Positions 10,573 through 19,283 of a stretch of DNA of 40,193 nt are shown here, in pieces. The position numbers and the translations under genes were made by a program. The notes below the pieces were generated by a model. It made no database searches. It was not told the origin of the DNA and saw only the letters and a list, made by a program, of their open reading frames with translations. The DNA is from Vulcanococcus limneticus LL (GTDB lineage Bacteria; Cyanobacteriota; Cyanobacteriia; PCC-6307; Cyanobiaceae), in assembly GCF_002252705.1 (NCBI RefSeq), contig NZ_NQLA01000028.1, positions 1-40,193 on the forward strand, given 5' to 3'. Positions within the stretch are counted from its first letter, which is position 1. The number at the start of each line of letters is the position of its first letter.

Positions 10573-11030
10573 TTGGCGGCCAGCAGGCGGTCGACGATCA
10601 GGTCACCGAGCTTCTCGGCATCACCCTGGAGCTGCTTGAAGGCGGTCTCGCGCTCAGCATCGATCTCGCGGCGAGCCTGCTCACGGGAGGCATTGGCATC
10701 CGCAGTAGCGGCGGCCAGGGCTTCGCGGTAGAGGCGATCGCAATCCTGCTCCGCGTCCTGGATCAGCTTCTGGGTGGCCAGACGGGCCTCCTTGAGCTGG
10801 GCGGCGAGATCCGCCTCCAGGCGCTCCACCTGGGCCAGCTTCTGCTTGGCCTCAGCACGGCTGGTGGTGATGTAGCCCTCGCGCTCCTCCACAACCCGAC
10901 CAACGGGGCGGAAGAACAGGGCGTTGAGAATGAAGGTGAGGAGCACCACCTGCACCGCCATCAGCGGCAGGGTGGCATCGAGGTCGAAGAGACCTCCCTC
11001 CGTTGCACCGAGCAGTAGCCAGCTGGTCAT
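10569..11030 (-). CDS. atpF2: ATP synthase F0 subunit b'
   Basis: The 153-residue second stalk subunit typical of photosynthetic organisms (also called atpG in cyanobacteria). A membrane anchor lies at about residues 21-42 ([20 protein letters not shown]), then [15 protein letters not shown] and a long coiled-coil helix. Having b and b' as separate genes is a cyanobacterial and chloroplast feature. It is preceded by a 121-nt gap after atpE that can form a 7-bp hairpin (GCGGCTG/CAGCCGC) but no clear terminator. Confidence 0.97.
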   Translation of the reverse strand: MTSWLLLGATEGGLFDLDATLPLMAVQVVLLTFILNALFFRPVGRVVEEREGYITTSRAEAKQKLAQVERLEADLAAQLKEARLATQKLIQDAEQDCDRLYREALAAATADANASREQARREIDAERETAFKQLQGDAEKLGDLIVDRLLAAK

Positions 11031-11151
11031 GAGGCGGGGGTGCGGGCGGATGAAGCGGGCCGCGGAACGGCTTGGGGGCTGGATGCGAGCGGCTGGAGCC
11101 AGGGTTCAGCCGCCATCCGGCGACCGAACCCCCACTCACCTCCGTTCGCGA

Positions 11152-11559
<408 letters not shown>

Positions 11560-12288
11560 TCAGTGGTGGGATTCGTGCACCGCTTCGCCGATGTAGTAGG
11601 CGGCGAGGGTGGCGAAGATCAGCGCCTGGATAGCACTGGTGAACAGGCCCAGGAACATGGCTGGCAGGGGCACCACCAGGGGCACCAGGAAGGCCAGCAC
11701 AGCCACCACGAGTTCGTCGGCCAGGATGTTGCCGAACAGACGGAACGAGAGGGAGAGCGGCTTGGTGAAGTCCTCGACGATCTTGAAGGGAACCATGATC
11801 GGCGTGGGCTCCACGTAGTACTCGAAGTACCGGAAACCCTTGCGGCTCAGGCCGGCATAGAAGTACGCCAGAGACACCAGCAGGGCCAGGGCCACGGTGG
11901 TGTTGATATCGGCGGTGGGGGCACCGAGTTCACCGCTGGGCAGGTGAATCAGCTTCCAGGGCACCAGGGCACCGCCCCAGTTGCTCACGAAGATGAACAG
12001 GAACAGGGTGCCAATGAACGGCAGCCAGTCGCGGTAGGCCTTCTCGCCGATCTGCTCGCGAGCCATGTCGCGGATGTAGTCCCACAGGAACTCGAGCAGG
12101 TTCTGCACGCCGCGGGGGTCGCGCTCCAGCTTGCGGGTGCCGACCACCACCAGGGCGAGCAGGGCGCCGATGACGACCCAGGAGCTCAGGAACACCTGGC
12201 CGTGGATCTTGAGGTTCCCGAGCTGCCAATAGAGGTGTTGGCCCACCTCCAGTTCGGCAAAGGGAAGAGCGAGTGGCAAGGGAACCAT
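11560..12288 (-). CDS. atpB: ATP synthase F0 subunit a
   Basis: The 242-residue proton-channel subunit (atpI in cyanobacterial naming). It is strongly hydrophobic with about five membrane helices. The essential Arg of the half-channel is visible in [16 protein letters not shown], and the C-terminal [19 protein letters not shown] helix is typical. It follows atp1 after 67 nt. Start [21 protein letters not shown] and length agree with cyanobacterial homologues. Confidence 0.98.
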   Translation of the reverse strand: MVPLPLALPFAELEVGQHLYWQLGNLKIHGQVFLSSWVVIGALLALVVVGTRKLERDPRGVQNLLEFLWDYIRDMAREQIGEKAYRDWLPFIGTLFLFIFVSNWGGALVPWKLIHLPSGELGAPTADINTTVALALLVSLAYFYAGLSRKGFRYFEYYVEPTPIMVPFKIVEDFTKPLSLSFRLFGNILADELVVAVLAFLVPLVVPLPAMFLGLFTSAIQALIFATLAAYYIGEAVHESHH

Positions 12289-12355
12289 CGGGCTGGAAGG
12301 GCGGTGTCGCGCGGGCGACGGGTCGGAATGGGGGCCGGCGGGGCCAGGCAGCCGC

Positions 12356-12934
12356 TTAGCGGTCGAACAGCGCCTGGAGGAGCAGGGCGGGCTTGTAGAG
12401 CACGAAGCCGATCAGGGCCGGCAACAGCTCCAGCTGGGGGGAGCGCGAGCTCGCCAACACCAGCACCACCGGCACGAGCAACTGGATCTTGCCCACCTTC
12501 TTGGAGCCGTTGCCGAGCTTGCTCACACTGCGGGCAAGGAGCCACAGATAGAGCAGGCCAGCCAGGGCGCCCACCAGCAGGCTGCCGGCGGTGGGGAGAT
12601 CAAATCGCCATGCCGTGAAGACCACCGCCGCGGCGGAGACGATCACGGTGGCGAGCAACAGGCGCTGCTGAAGCCGCCGGTAGTCGTCCAGCCCGCCATC
12701 GACGGCTGCCGTGGCGGCCGCAGGGTCCGCAGCGGCTGCTGCGGGGCTGGTGGACGGTGGAGACTCCGAGGACTCGGAGGCCACCGGGTCCAGGGCCAGG
12801 TCGGCAAGGTCGCCGGCGGGGAAACCGCTCACCACCCCGCCAGCCGATCCCGCTGAGGGGACGTCGTCGGGAGGGGAAACGGGGCCTGCCTGCAAGGGGG
12901 CCGAGGCTCTGGAAAGGCGCGCGGAATCTATCAC
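12356..12934 (-). CDS. atp1: ATP synthase protein I (Atp1/UncI-like) with long N-terminal extension
   Basis: A 192-residue membrane protein at the head of the atp genes, the usual place of the assembly-associated protein I. The core (about residues 82-192) has [19 protein letters not shown] and several hydrophobic helices ([32 protein letters not shown]), then [10 protein letters not shown]. Residues 1-80 are a low-complexity Ala/Ser/Pro/Asp-rich extension. The GTG start at 12934 overlaps the stop of the upstream methyltransferase by 4 nt. A shorter product from an internal start cannot be excluded. Confidence 0.82.
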   Translation of the reverse strand: MIDSARLSRASAPLQAGPVSPPDDVPSAGSAGGVVSGFPAGDLADLALDPVASESSESPPSTSPAAAAADPAAATAAVDGGLDDYRRLQQRLLLATVIVSAAAVVFTAWRFDLPTAGSLLVGALAGLLYLWLLARSVSKLGNGSKKVGKIQLLVPVVLVLASSRSPQLELLPALIGFVLYKPALLLQALFDR

Positions 12935-14178
12935 GCAGCGTTACAAGTCCCGGCCTGGAGCAGCAGAACCTGCTGTCGTAGCAGGGTTCTTGCCGTCTCA
13001 AGCAGCCGGGCCTGCTCCCAGTCCAGGGGCAGCTCGCCCAGGGGCCTGGACAGCACCTCGTCGGCCTGCTGGCCCGCAGCCCCGGACGCCTCCACGGCCT
13101 GGAGCAGGGCCTGGCCGTCGGCGCTCAGATCCAGGGGCGCCATGTCCGAATCGAGCAGGGCGGTGCCGGGCCAGCCCCACAGGCAACGGTTGCGGCGGCC
13201 GCGGGCCGCCAGCAGCGCCCCGTCGTCCGACCAGTTGTGGCGGGCCGGTTCCCCCTGGCTGAGGAAGAACTCGAAGTGGCTGATGTCGGGATCCAGATCC
13301 TCCACCAGCTGCCACTGCTGGCGCGGGGGCAGGGCGCGGGCCCGCTCCAACAGCTCGCCCCCCAGCAGCCGGGCCGGATCCCACACCTGGGGATTGGAGA
13401 AGCCGGCGAAGTGCAGGTGCGCCGAGGCCACGAAGGCGAACAGGCGCTCGAGGTTGTAGCTGGTCTCCTGGGGGTGCAGGTACATGTCGGCGAAGTTGGC
13501 GTCGGCGGCGCAGTCGATCGCCCAGCGCTGCTCGTGGTGGCGCCGCAGCCGGTTGTGCCCGGGCAGCTCGGTGAACAGCTGGCGGCCCAGCCGCAGTCCC
13601 TCGGCGCCGCTGCCCACCCCCAGGGCCGTCAGGGCCCGCTGGCTGCGGTGGATCTCCCAGCGGCCGCCGTCGGCATAGAGGAAGAGATGCAGCAGGGCGC
13701 CGGGAGCCAGCAGGGCGGCCAGGGCCCGCAGGCCCGCCTCCGGCTCGCGCAGGTGGTGCAGCACCCCCACCGAGTTGATGTAGTCGAACGGGCCCTCGCC
13801 CTGGAGCTCCAGCAGGCTGCGGTTCTCGATCCGCACTGAGGCCTGGCGGTCGCCGCCGGAGCGCCGCAGGCGCTCGCGGGCCACCTCCAGGGTGCCGGGG
13901 GAGATGTCCACCGCCAGGATCTCTGCGCCGGGGTTGAGGTGGGCCAGGTAGTCGGTGCTCACCCCCGTACCGCAGCCCGCATCGAGGATCCGCAGCGGTC
14001 GGCCCTCGGACCGCTGCGGCGGCAGGGCACCGGTGCTGGCGGCGTAGGCCGTGTCCACGCACCAGCGCCAGTTGTATCCGGGCGGCGGGCCGTCCTGCAG
14101 CGGATCCCCGGGGTAGGGGAAGCGGTCGTAGAAGGCGCTCACCACCGGGGTGGCGGCATCGGCCGGGGACTGGGTCAT
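12931..14178 (-). CDS. Class I SAM-dependent methyltransferase of unknown substrate
   Basis: A 415-residue protein. The methyltransferase fold is clear: motif I ILDAGCGTGVSTDYLAHL (about residues 65-82), acidic motif EILAVDISPG, and YINSVGVLHHLREPEAGL. A C-terminal part of about 190 residues contains a conserved-looking region (HPQETSYNLERLFAFV, NPQVWDP) and is not a standard domain I can name. ATG 14178 was chosen because the longer frame runs into the apcE promoter and coding region. Its stop overlaps the atp1 start, so it may be the first gene of the ATP synthase transcript. It is divergent from apcE across 176 nt. Confidence 0.82.
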   Translation of the reverse strand: MTQSPADAATPVVSAFYDRFPYPGDPLQDGPPPGYNWRWCVDTAYAASTGALPPQRSEGRPLRILDAGCGTGVSTDYLAHLNPGAEILAVDISPGTLEVARERLRRSGGDRQASVRIENRSLLELQGEGPFDYINSVGVLHHLREPEAGLRALAALLAPGALLHLFLYADGGRWEIHRSQRALTALGVGSGAEGLRLGRQLFTELPGHNRLRRHHEQRWAIDCAADANFADMYLHPQETSYNLERLFAFVASAHLHFAGFSNPQVWDPARLLGGELLERARALPPRQQWQLVEDLDPDISHFEFFLSQGEPARHNWSDDGALLAARGRRNRCLWGWPGTALLDSDMAPLDLSADGQALLQAVEASGAAGQQADEVLSRPLGELPLDWEQARLLETARTLLRQQVLLLQAGTCNAA

Positions 14179-14354
14179 GGCAGGGGAAACAGGCGGAGCA
14201 GGACCGCCGGCAAGGGGACCTGCAGGGGCGAGCTTTTCATGGCCCCAGCTGGCGTGGAGCCGGGGATCGCGTAAGGCTGCAAACATTTGTTCATGGCCGG
14301 CCGAGGGGCCAGAGGGGCAGCCGTAAGTTGCCTTGGCCCGGTTCGCTCTCCTCC
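14179..14354. promoter_or_regulatory. Divergent promoter region between the atp cluster and apcE
   Basis: These 176 nt must hold the promoters for apcE (+) and for the methyltransferase-atp operon (-). On the plus strand TAAGTT at 14324-14329 fits a TANNNT -10 box and would give a short apcE leader. I see no convincing -35 box. On the minus strand no good -10 stands out. Exact start sites are not resolved by reading alone. Confidence 0.4.
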
Positions 14355-16700
14355 ATGACTGTGACCGCCAGCAGCGGCAGCAGCAGGGTTGCACCCCAGC
14401 GCTACGACACCCTGCCGCTCTCCAGCGTCCGTCAGGCGGAACAGCAGGATCGCTTCCCCGACGGCACTGAGCTGCAGACGCTCGCCACCTTCTTCGAGAG
14501 CGGCAAGCTCCGGCTCGAGGCCGCCCGTCGTCTCTCGGCCAATGCCGAGACGATCGTGGCCCGCGCCGCCAACCGCATCTTCGCGGGGGGTACGCCGCTG
14601 TCCTACCTGGATGCGCCCCTGAGTCCAGCCGCCAGCGAGGAAACGCCCCTCGCCGCCGACCAGGTCGCCTTCCAGAAGTCGGTCCAGACCTTCACCGGCG
14701 GCAGCGCCAGCAAGGGCAATTTCCTCACCCGCCTTCTCGAAGGGGGCGGTGACGCCGACGTGCGGGTGGTGATCCCCACCGGCTTCTCGCCGATCAGCGT
14801 CGCCGTCTACGGCACGGCGCGGATGAAGAAGTCGATCCGCGACCTGGCCTGGTTCCTGCGCTACGTGGGCTACGCCGTGGTGGCGGGTGATCCCAGCATC
14901 CTGGCGGTCAACACCCGGGGGCTGCGCGACGTGCTCGAGAAGGGCTGCTCCCTGGCCGCCACCAACGTGGCCCTGCAGGAGATGCGCGCCGGTGCGGCCG
15001 CCCTGCTCAAGGACCTGCCCGAAGCGCGCCAGCTGCTGATCGAGAGCTTCAACGTCCTGATCAAGGAGCTGGACGTTCCCACCCCCTCGCCGCGCCAGCG
15101 CCTTGGCAGCCCCGAGAACCAGGGCCTGCAACTGCCGGCGATCTACGCCCTGGCAGCCCAGGGCAAGGCTCTCCGCTACAACATGAAGCCGGGCCTGACC
15201 GGCGGACAGAAGGCCGAGGTGGTGCGCGCCGCCTACCGCCAGGTCTTCGAGCGCGACATCGTCAAGGGCTACAGCCAGGAGGTGGCGCCGGTGCAGGCCA
15301 CCCAGCTGCGCCAGGGCCAGATCTCGGTGCGCGAATTCATCCGCGCCCTCGGCCACAGCAAGGAATACCGGCAGCAGTTCTACAGCCGCTTCTCCAACAG
15401 CCGCGCCGTGGAGCTGGCCTTCCGCCACTTCCTGGGCCGCGGCATCAGCTCGAAGGAGGAATTCACCCGCTACTTCGACATCGTCAGCGCCCAGGGCCTC
15501 AAGGGCCTGGTCGATTCCCTGATCAACACCGCCGAGTACGCCCAGGTCTTCGGCGAAGAAACCGTTCCCTTCCTGCGGGACATCGGCGAAGAGGCCCAGG
15601 AGAGCGCGGGCTGGGGCAGCAACCGCAAGCTGTTCCGCTTCAGTGCCCCATTTGAAGGCGCTCCCCAGTACGTCACGCTCTACGCCAGCTACCGCCGGCC
15701 CTTTGCCGACCAGCACCCCTACGGCGGCGGCAACGATCCCCTGGGCCTGAACTACGGCGCCATCTTCCCCTCGGGTACCGCCAGCGTGGCCACCCGTCCG
15801 GCACCGTTCAGCTACGACAGCCGACGCATCCTGGTGGGCAACGGTCTGCGCCAGCCCGGCCAGATGAACAGCCCCCAGTTCCGCGCCTCCACCCCCCGCA
15901 AGGTGGGCCCCAAAGTGGTGCGCCTGACCCAGATCGCCACCGGCGGCAACTCGGTGCCCCGCCGCGGCGGCCAGCCCAGCGTGCGCAACACCGAGGCCGG
16001 CACCCAGGCCGTGATCAACGCGGTGTACGTGCAGGTGCTGGGCAACACCGGCTACGCCGGTGAGCGCAACACGGTGGAGGAGATCAAGCTTGAGAACGGC
16101 GATCTCAGCCTGCGCGAGTTCATCCGCCAGGTGGCCCGTTCCGATGCCTTCCGGCGTCGCTACTGGAGCGGCCTCTACATCACCAAGGCGATCGAGATCA
16201 TCCACCGCCGCCTGCTGGGCCGTCCCACCTTCGGCCGCTGGGAGATCGACAGCTACTTCGACGTAGCGGCCCGCAAGGGTTTCTACGGCGTGGTCGACGC
16301 GATCCTCGACAGCCGTGAATACAGCGAGACCTTCGGCGAGGACACGGTCCCCTACGAGCGCTTCATCACCCCGGCGGACCTCAACAGCCGGCGCGTGCCG
16401 GCCCTGAAGCGGGAGCTGGACCTGGCGGCCTACGCCGATCTCACGCCTCGCCAGCGCCCTGAGGTGGCTCCCCCCCGCGATTTCCGCTATGCCGGCGAGC
16501 TGACCCGCCGCAACCTCCCTGCCAAACCTGCGGTGGTGCGGGGAGGCTGGAGCGCCACCCTCAGCGGCGGCCAGAGCCTGGCGCCGAGCGTGCCCGCAGA
16601 CCAGGGACCCGGCACCATCGCCACCCCGCCCGAACCCTCCCGCCGCTGGAGCGCACCGCGCTGGCAGCCCGGCGGTGGCCTCACTCCCACCTGGAGCTAG
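14355..16700 (+). CDS. apcE: Phycobilisome core-membrane linker ApcE, N-terminal 781 residues, ended by an in-frame TAG
   Basis: ApcE (LCM) organises the allophycocyanin core, anchors it to the thylakoid and acts as terminal emitter. Residues 1-240 are the phycobilin-binding domain starting MTVTASSGSS, interrupted by the usual PB-loop (about 78-150); the bilin-binding Cys is Cys198 in KGCSLAATNVALQEM. Linker repeat 1 spans about 285-415 (ends FGEETVPFLRD) and repeat 2 about 550-672 (FGEDTVPYERF). Translation then meets TAG at codon 782 (16698-16700). The frame continues open to 17405 and encodes a third repeat, so the full-length gene would be 14355-17405, 1016 residues. The truncated form has only two repeats. 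Confidence 0.93.
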   Translation: MTVTASSGSSRVAPQRYDTLPLSSVRQAEQQDRFPDGTELQTLATFFESGKLRLEAARRLSANAETIVARAANRIFAGGTPLSYLDAPLSPAASEETPLAADQVAFQKSVQTFTGGSASKGNFLTRLLEGGGDADVRVVIPTGFSPISVAVYGTARMKKSIRDLAWFLRYVGYAVVAGDPSILAVNTRGLRDVLEKGCSLAATNVALQEMRAGAAALLKDLPEARQLLIESFNVLIKELDVPTPSPRQRLGSPENQGLQLPAIYALAAQGKALRYNMKPGLTGGQKAEVVRAAYRQVFERDIVKGYSQEVAPVQATQLRQGQISVREFIRALGHSKEYRQQFYSRFSNSRAVELAFRHFLGRGISSKEEFTRYFDIVSAQGLKGLVDSLINTAEYAQVFGEETVPFLRDIGEEAQESAGWGSNRKLFRFSAPFEGAPQYVTLYASYRRPFADQHPYGGGNDPLGLNYGAIFPSGTASVATRPAPFSYDSRRILVGNGLRQPGQMNSPQFRASTPRKVGPKVVRLTQIATGGNSVPRRGGQPSVRNTEAGTQAVINAVYVQVLGNTGYAGERNTVEEIKLENGDLSLREFIRQVARSDAFRRRYWSGLYITKAIEIIHRRLLGRPTFGRWEIDSYFDVAARKGFYGVVDAILDSREYSETFGEDTVPYERFITPADLNSRRVPALKRELDLAAYADLTPRQRPEVAPPRDFRYAGELTRRNLPAKPAVVRGGWSATLSGGQSLAPSVPADQGPGTIATPPEPSRRWSAPRWQPGGGLTPTWS
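16698..16700 (+). other. apcE: In-frame amber codon inside apcE
   Basis: TAG stands at codon 782 between ...TPTWS and GVTSFGTG.... Both sides are in the same frame (codons begin at positions divisible by three) with no indel. It falls in the Pro/Ser/Gly-rich linker between repeats 2 and 3. A single substitution from CAG, TGG, GAG or AAG would produce it; CAG GGG is a plausible ancestor. The true end of the frame is another TAG at 17403-17405. Confidence 0.9.
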
Positions 16701-16775
16701 GGGGTCACCAGCTTCGGCACCGGGGTCAGCAGCACCCCGACATCCCCAGCCTTCTCCGTTGGCGCTGTTGCCCCT

Positions 16776-17405
16776 GTGGTGGGTGGCTGGTCGAAGGCCG
16801 TGGCGGGCACCCTGGCCGCAGGCCCCGCCCAGCAGCCGGGCCAGGCGATGCAGAAGGCCCTGCGACCCGACCGTCCCCAGGGCTTCGCCCGCCGCCAGAG
16901 CCTGGGACGGCCCCTGCAACTGGCCCTGCGGCCCAGCCCTGCCGAGCTGAAGCAGGCCATCGACGCCGTCTACCGCCAGCTGCTCAACCGCCAGCCCCTC
17001 GCCGCCGAGCGGCTGGTGGATGCTGAGTCGCAGCTGCGCAACGGCAAGCTGAGCGTGGCCGACTTTGTGGCCAAGGTGGCCGGAAGTGAGCTCTTCGAGC
17101 GCCGCCTCAACCGCATGGCACCGCTGCGGGCCGCCGCCGCCGCCTACCTGGCCCTGCTGGGACGCGCCGCCCAGCCCCATGAAACCAGCCGTTTCCTGGC
17201 CACCCGCACCACCGAGGGCCTGCGGGCCTCCATTGAGGCGATCCTGAGCAGCCAGGACTACGCCTCGGCCTTCGGCCGGGACACTGTGCCCTACCTGCGC
17301 GGCCTGGCCACCAGCGACGGCATCCCGCTGACCACCGTGAACCGCACGGCCTCCCTCTACGGCGGCAATGCGGCCCTCAATCCGCCCATCAAGGGCGCCA
17401 TCTAG
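16776..17405 (+). pseudogene. apcE: C-terminal part of ApcE after the amber codon, with the third linker repeat
   Basis: In the same frame as the upstream apcE part, the region after the amber codon (16701-17402, 234 codons) is uninterrupted. It holds a full phycobilisome linker domain: PSPAELKQAIDAVYRQLLNR, GKLSVADFVAKVAGSELF and FGRDTVPYLRG, equivalent to the ends of repeats 1 and 2. It ends GNAALNPPIKGAI, a normal ApcE C-terminus. If translated separately, possible starts are GTG 16776 or ATG 16848; neither has a strong ribosome-binding site. The lack of further stops or frameshifts means the part is recent, selected for, or the TAG is an error. It is listed as a pseudogene fragment for want of proof of expression. 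Confidence 0.75.
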
Positions 17406-17451
17406 GACGAGAGCACTCGTCAGGATTCCTGGCGTCCAAACGAGCAGCCCA

Positions 17452-17477
17452 CCGGCCCCCACAAGGGCCGGTTTTTT
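17452..17477 (+). terminator. Intrinsic terminator after apcE
   Basis: The 7-bp stem CCGGCCC (17452-17458) / GGGCCGG (17465-17471) with a 6-nt loop is followed by six T residues (17472-17477), 46 nt after the final apcE stop. It separates apcE transcription from apcABC. Confidence 0.88.
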
Positions 17478-17845
17478 ATTTGTGACAACAAGCAAGCAAA
17501 ATCCCGAATCGCAGACTGTGCGCGACTGGGCGATCAAGCCTCCTGATTGTTAACAAGCGAGACAGGAGCCGCGTATTCACAACATCGCCGAAAACCCTTG
17601 CGAGCCAAGGGATCTGCGGGACTGAGGCGCCGTGAAGAACTGTTACCGGAGCCGGGGCTGTCGCAGGGCTCTGCCACAGAATGATTCGGCGAACAGCACC
17701 CCTGTCGCCTCCCCCAGTCCAGCCCCGCCACGGCGGGCCGTCCGCCGAAGCGGGCAGCTCCTAGTAGCGAGGCCCTGAGAGAGCCCCCTTACCCACCGGA
17801 TATCGGTCTCCGTTCAGGCGACCGCTTGTTTCGAGGCAGAACTGC
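17478..17845 (+). promoter_or_regulatory. Long leader and promoter region of apcABC
   Basis: 368 nt without a gene. It is less GC-rich at its left end and contains a TTGTTAACAA palindrome around 17550 and a TATTCA hexamer shortly after, too widely spaced for a standard -35/-10 pair. A purine-rich GAGGCAG element lies a few bases before the apcA ATG. A long leader is usual for phycobiliprotein genes. I cannot place the start site, and no riboswitch or coding frame is convincing. Confidence 0.4.
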
Positions 17846-18331
17846 ATGAGCATCGTCTCCAACTCGATCATCAACGCGGACGCCGAAGCCCGCTACCTCA
17901 GCCCTGGCGAACTCGACCAGATCAAGGCTTTTGTGAGTGGTGGCCAGCGCCGCATTCGCGTAGCCCAGGTTCTGAGCGAGAGCCGCGAGCGCCTGGTGAA
18001 GCAGGCCGCAGGCGCCCTCTTCCAGAAGCGCCCCGACCTGATCTCCCCCGGCGGCAACGCCTACGGCGAGGAGATGACTGCCTCCTGCCTCCGCGACATC
18101 GACTACTACCTGCGCCTGGTGACCTACGGCGTGGTGGCCGGTGATGTCACCCCGATCGAGGAAATCGGGATCATCGGCGCCCGCGAAATGTACCGCTCCC
18201 TCGGCACCCCCCTGGAGGGCATCGCCGAGGCCGTGCGTGAACTGAAGGTCGCTTCCGCGAGCCTGCTCACCGGTGGCGATGCCGAAGAGGCTGGCTTCTA
18301 CTTCGACTACGTCGTCGGCGCCCTCTCCTGA
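17846..18331 (+). CDS. apcA: Allophycocyanin alpha subunit
   Basis: A 161-residue phycobilisome core protein starting [23 protein letters not shown]. The phycocyanobilin attachment Cys is Cys81 ([14 protein letters not shown]). The length is exactly that of the family. It pairs with ApcB to form the (alpha beta)3 discs of the core. It is the first gene of apcA-apcB-apcC, with only 38 nt to apcB. The preceding terminator and long leader imply its own promoter, as expected for the most abundant core proteins. Confidence 0.99.
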   Translation: MSIVSNSIINADAEARYLSPGELDQIKAFVSGGQRRIRVAQVLSESRERLVKQAAGALFQKRPDLISPGGNAYGEEMTASCLRDIDYYLRLVTYGVVAGDVTPIEEIGIIGAREMYRSLGTPLEGIAEAVRELKVASASLLTGGDAEEAGFYFDYVVGALS

Positions 18332-18369
18332 GGTTGCTTCTTCCCTAACCCCGCCTCTTCTCAGCTTCC

Positions 18370-18858
18370 ATGCAAGACGCCATCACCAACGTCATCAATT
18401 CGGCCGACGTTCAGGGTCTCTACCTGGACGGCTCCTCCATCGGCCGCTTGGAGCAGTATTTCGCCTCCGGTGAACTGCGGGTGCGCGCTGCCGCCACCAT
18501 CAGCGCCAACGCCTCGGCCATCATCAAGGAAGCCGTCGCCAAGTCGCTGCTGTACTCGGACATCACCCGTCCGGGCGGCAACATGTACACCACCCGTCGC
18601 TATGCCGCCTGCATCCGCGACCTGGACTACTACCTGCGCTATGCCACCTACGCCATGCTGGCCGGTGACACCTCGATCCTCGACGAGCGCGTGCTGAACG
18701 GCCTCAAGGAGACCTACAACTCCCTGGGTGTGCCCATCGGTGCCACCGTCCAGTCGATCCAGGCCATCAAGGAAGTGGCTGCCAGCCTGGTGGGTCCTGA
18801 TGCCGGTCGTGAACTGGGCGTCTACCTCGACTACATCAGCTCCGGCCTGGGTAACTGA
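18370..18858 (+). CDS. apcB: Allophycocyanin beta subunit
   Basis: A 162-residue partner of ApcA, starting [16 protein letters not shown]. The bilin-binding Cys is Cys81 ([14 protein letters not shown]), and Asn71 in RPGGNMY is the residue gamma-N-methylated in beta phycobiliproteins. Family length is normal and no anomaly is seen. A pyrimidine-rich 38-nt spacer precedes it and 35 nt separate it from apcC. Confidence 0.99.
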   Translation: MQDAITNVINSADVQGLYLDGSSIGRLEQYFASGELRVRAAATISANASAIIKEAVAKSLLYSDITRPGGNMYTTRRYAACIRDLDYYLRYATYAMLAGDTSILDERVLNGLKETYNSLGVPIGATVQSIQAIKEVAASLVGPDAGRELGVYLDYISSGLGN

Positions 18859-18893
18859 TCCCGCGCCCTCGGCACACCCTGCGGATCATTCCC

Positions 18894-19094
18894 ATGCGTC
18901 TGTTCAAGATCACGGCCTGCATCCCCTCCCCTGAGAAGACCCGGACTCAGCGCGAGCTGCAGAACACCTTCTTCACGAAGTGGGTGCCCTTCGAAAGCTG
19001 GTTCGCTGAACAGCAGCGGATCATGAAGCAGGGCGGCAAGATCCTGAAGGTCGAACTGGTCACCGGTCGCCGTCAGGTCAGCGTCGGCAACTGA
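18894..19094 (+). CDS. apcC: Phycobilisome small core linker (LC 7.8)
   Basis: A 66-residue linker with the CpcD-like domain: MRLFKITACIPSPEKTRTQREL at the start, then NTFFTKWVPFESWFAEQQRI and KVELVTGRRQVS. It caps or stabilises the allophycocyanin discs of the core cylinders. It completes apcA-apcB-apcC. A terminator follows at 19201-19225. Confidence 0.98.
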   Translation: MRLFKITACIPSPEKTRTQRELQNTFFTKWVPFESWFAEQQRIMKQGGKILKVELVTGRRQVSVGN

Positions 19095-19200
19095 AGCTCC
19101 AGCTTCACGAGGTGCCGGAAGCCAAAGCTCAGTTGATCTGGATCATGTTCTGAGCTCTGAGCACAGCATCAGCCTGCACTCCGTCTTCCAGTACTGCATC

Positions 19201-19225
19201 AGCCCGGCTCAAGCCGGGCTTTTTT
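19201..19225 (+). terminator. Intrinsic terminator after apcABC
   Basis: The 8-bp stem AGCCCGGC (19201-19208) / GCCGGGCT (19213-19220) with a TCAA loop is followed by a run of T to 19225. It lies about 107 nt downstream of the apcC stop and ends the apc transcript before ftsW. Confidence 0.92.
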
Positions 19226-19283
19226 GTTGGCAACCACCACGCAGATAGGGGATAGTCGGTGACACAGCTGCACCAGCACCGCC

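Noticed and set aside
10734-10741. HIP1 palindrome GCGATCGC (also at 3601, 22905, 36959 and 39938)
   Set aside because: Only a handful of copies were noticed in 40 kb, not clearly above what base composition would give and far below the density in HIP1-rich cyanobacteria, so not reported as a repeat family.
16698-17405. Treating the two apcE parts as a frameshift
   Set aside because: Both parts share the same reading frame with no indel; the only break is the TAG.
14175-17537. 1120-codon minus-strand frame opposite apcE
   Set aside because: Mirror frame of apcE; it also crosses the apcE terminator and promoter region and has no domain.
17478-17845. Small ORF or standard promoter boxes in the apcA leader
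   Set aside because: Short frames here show no protein-like composition, and the TTGTTA/TATTCA pair is spaced too widely for a standard promoter.
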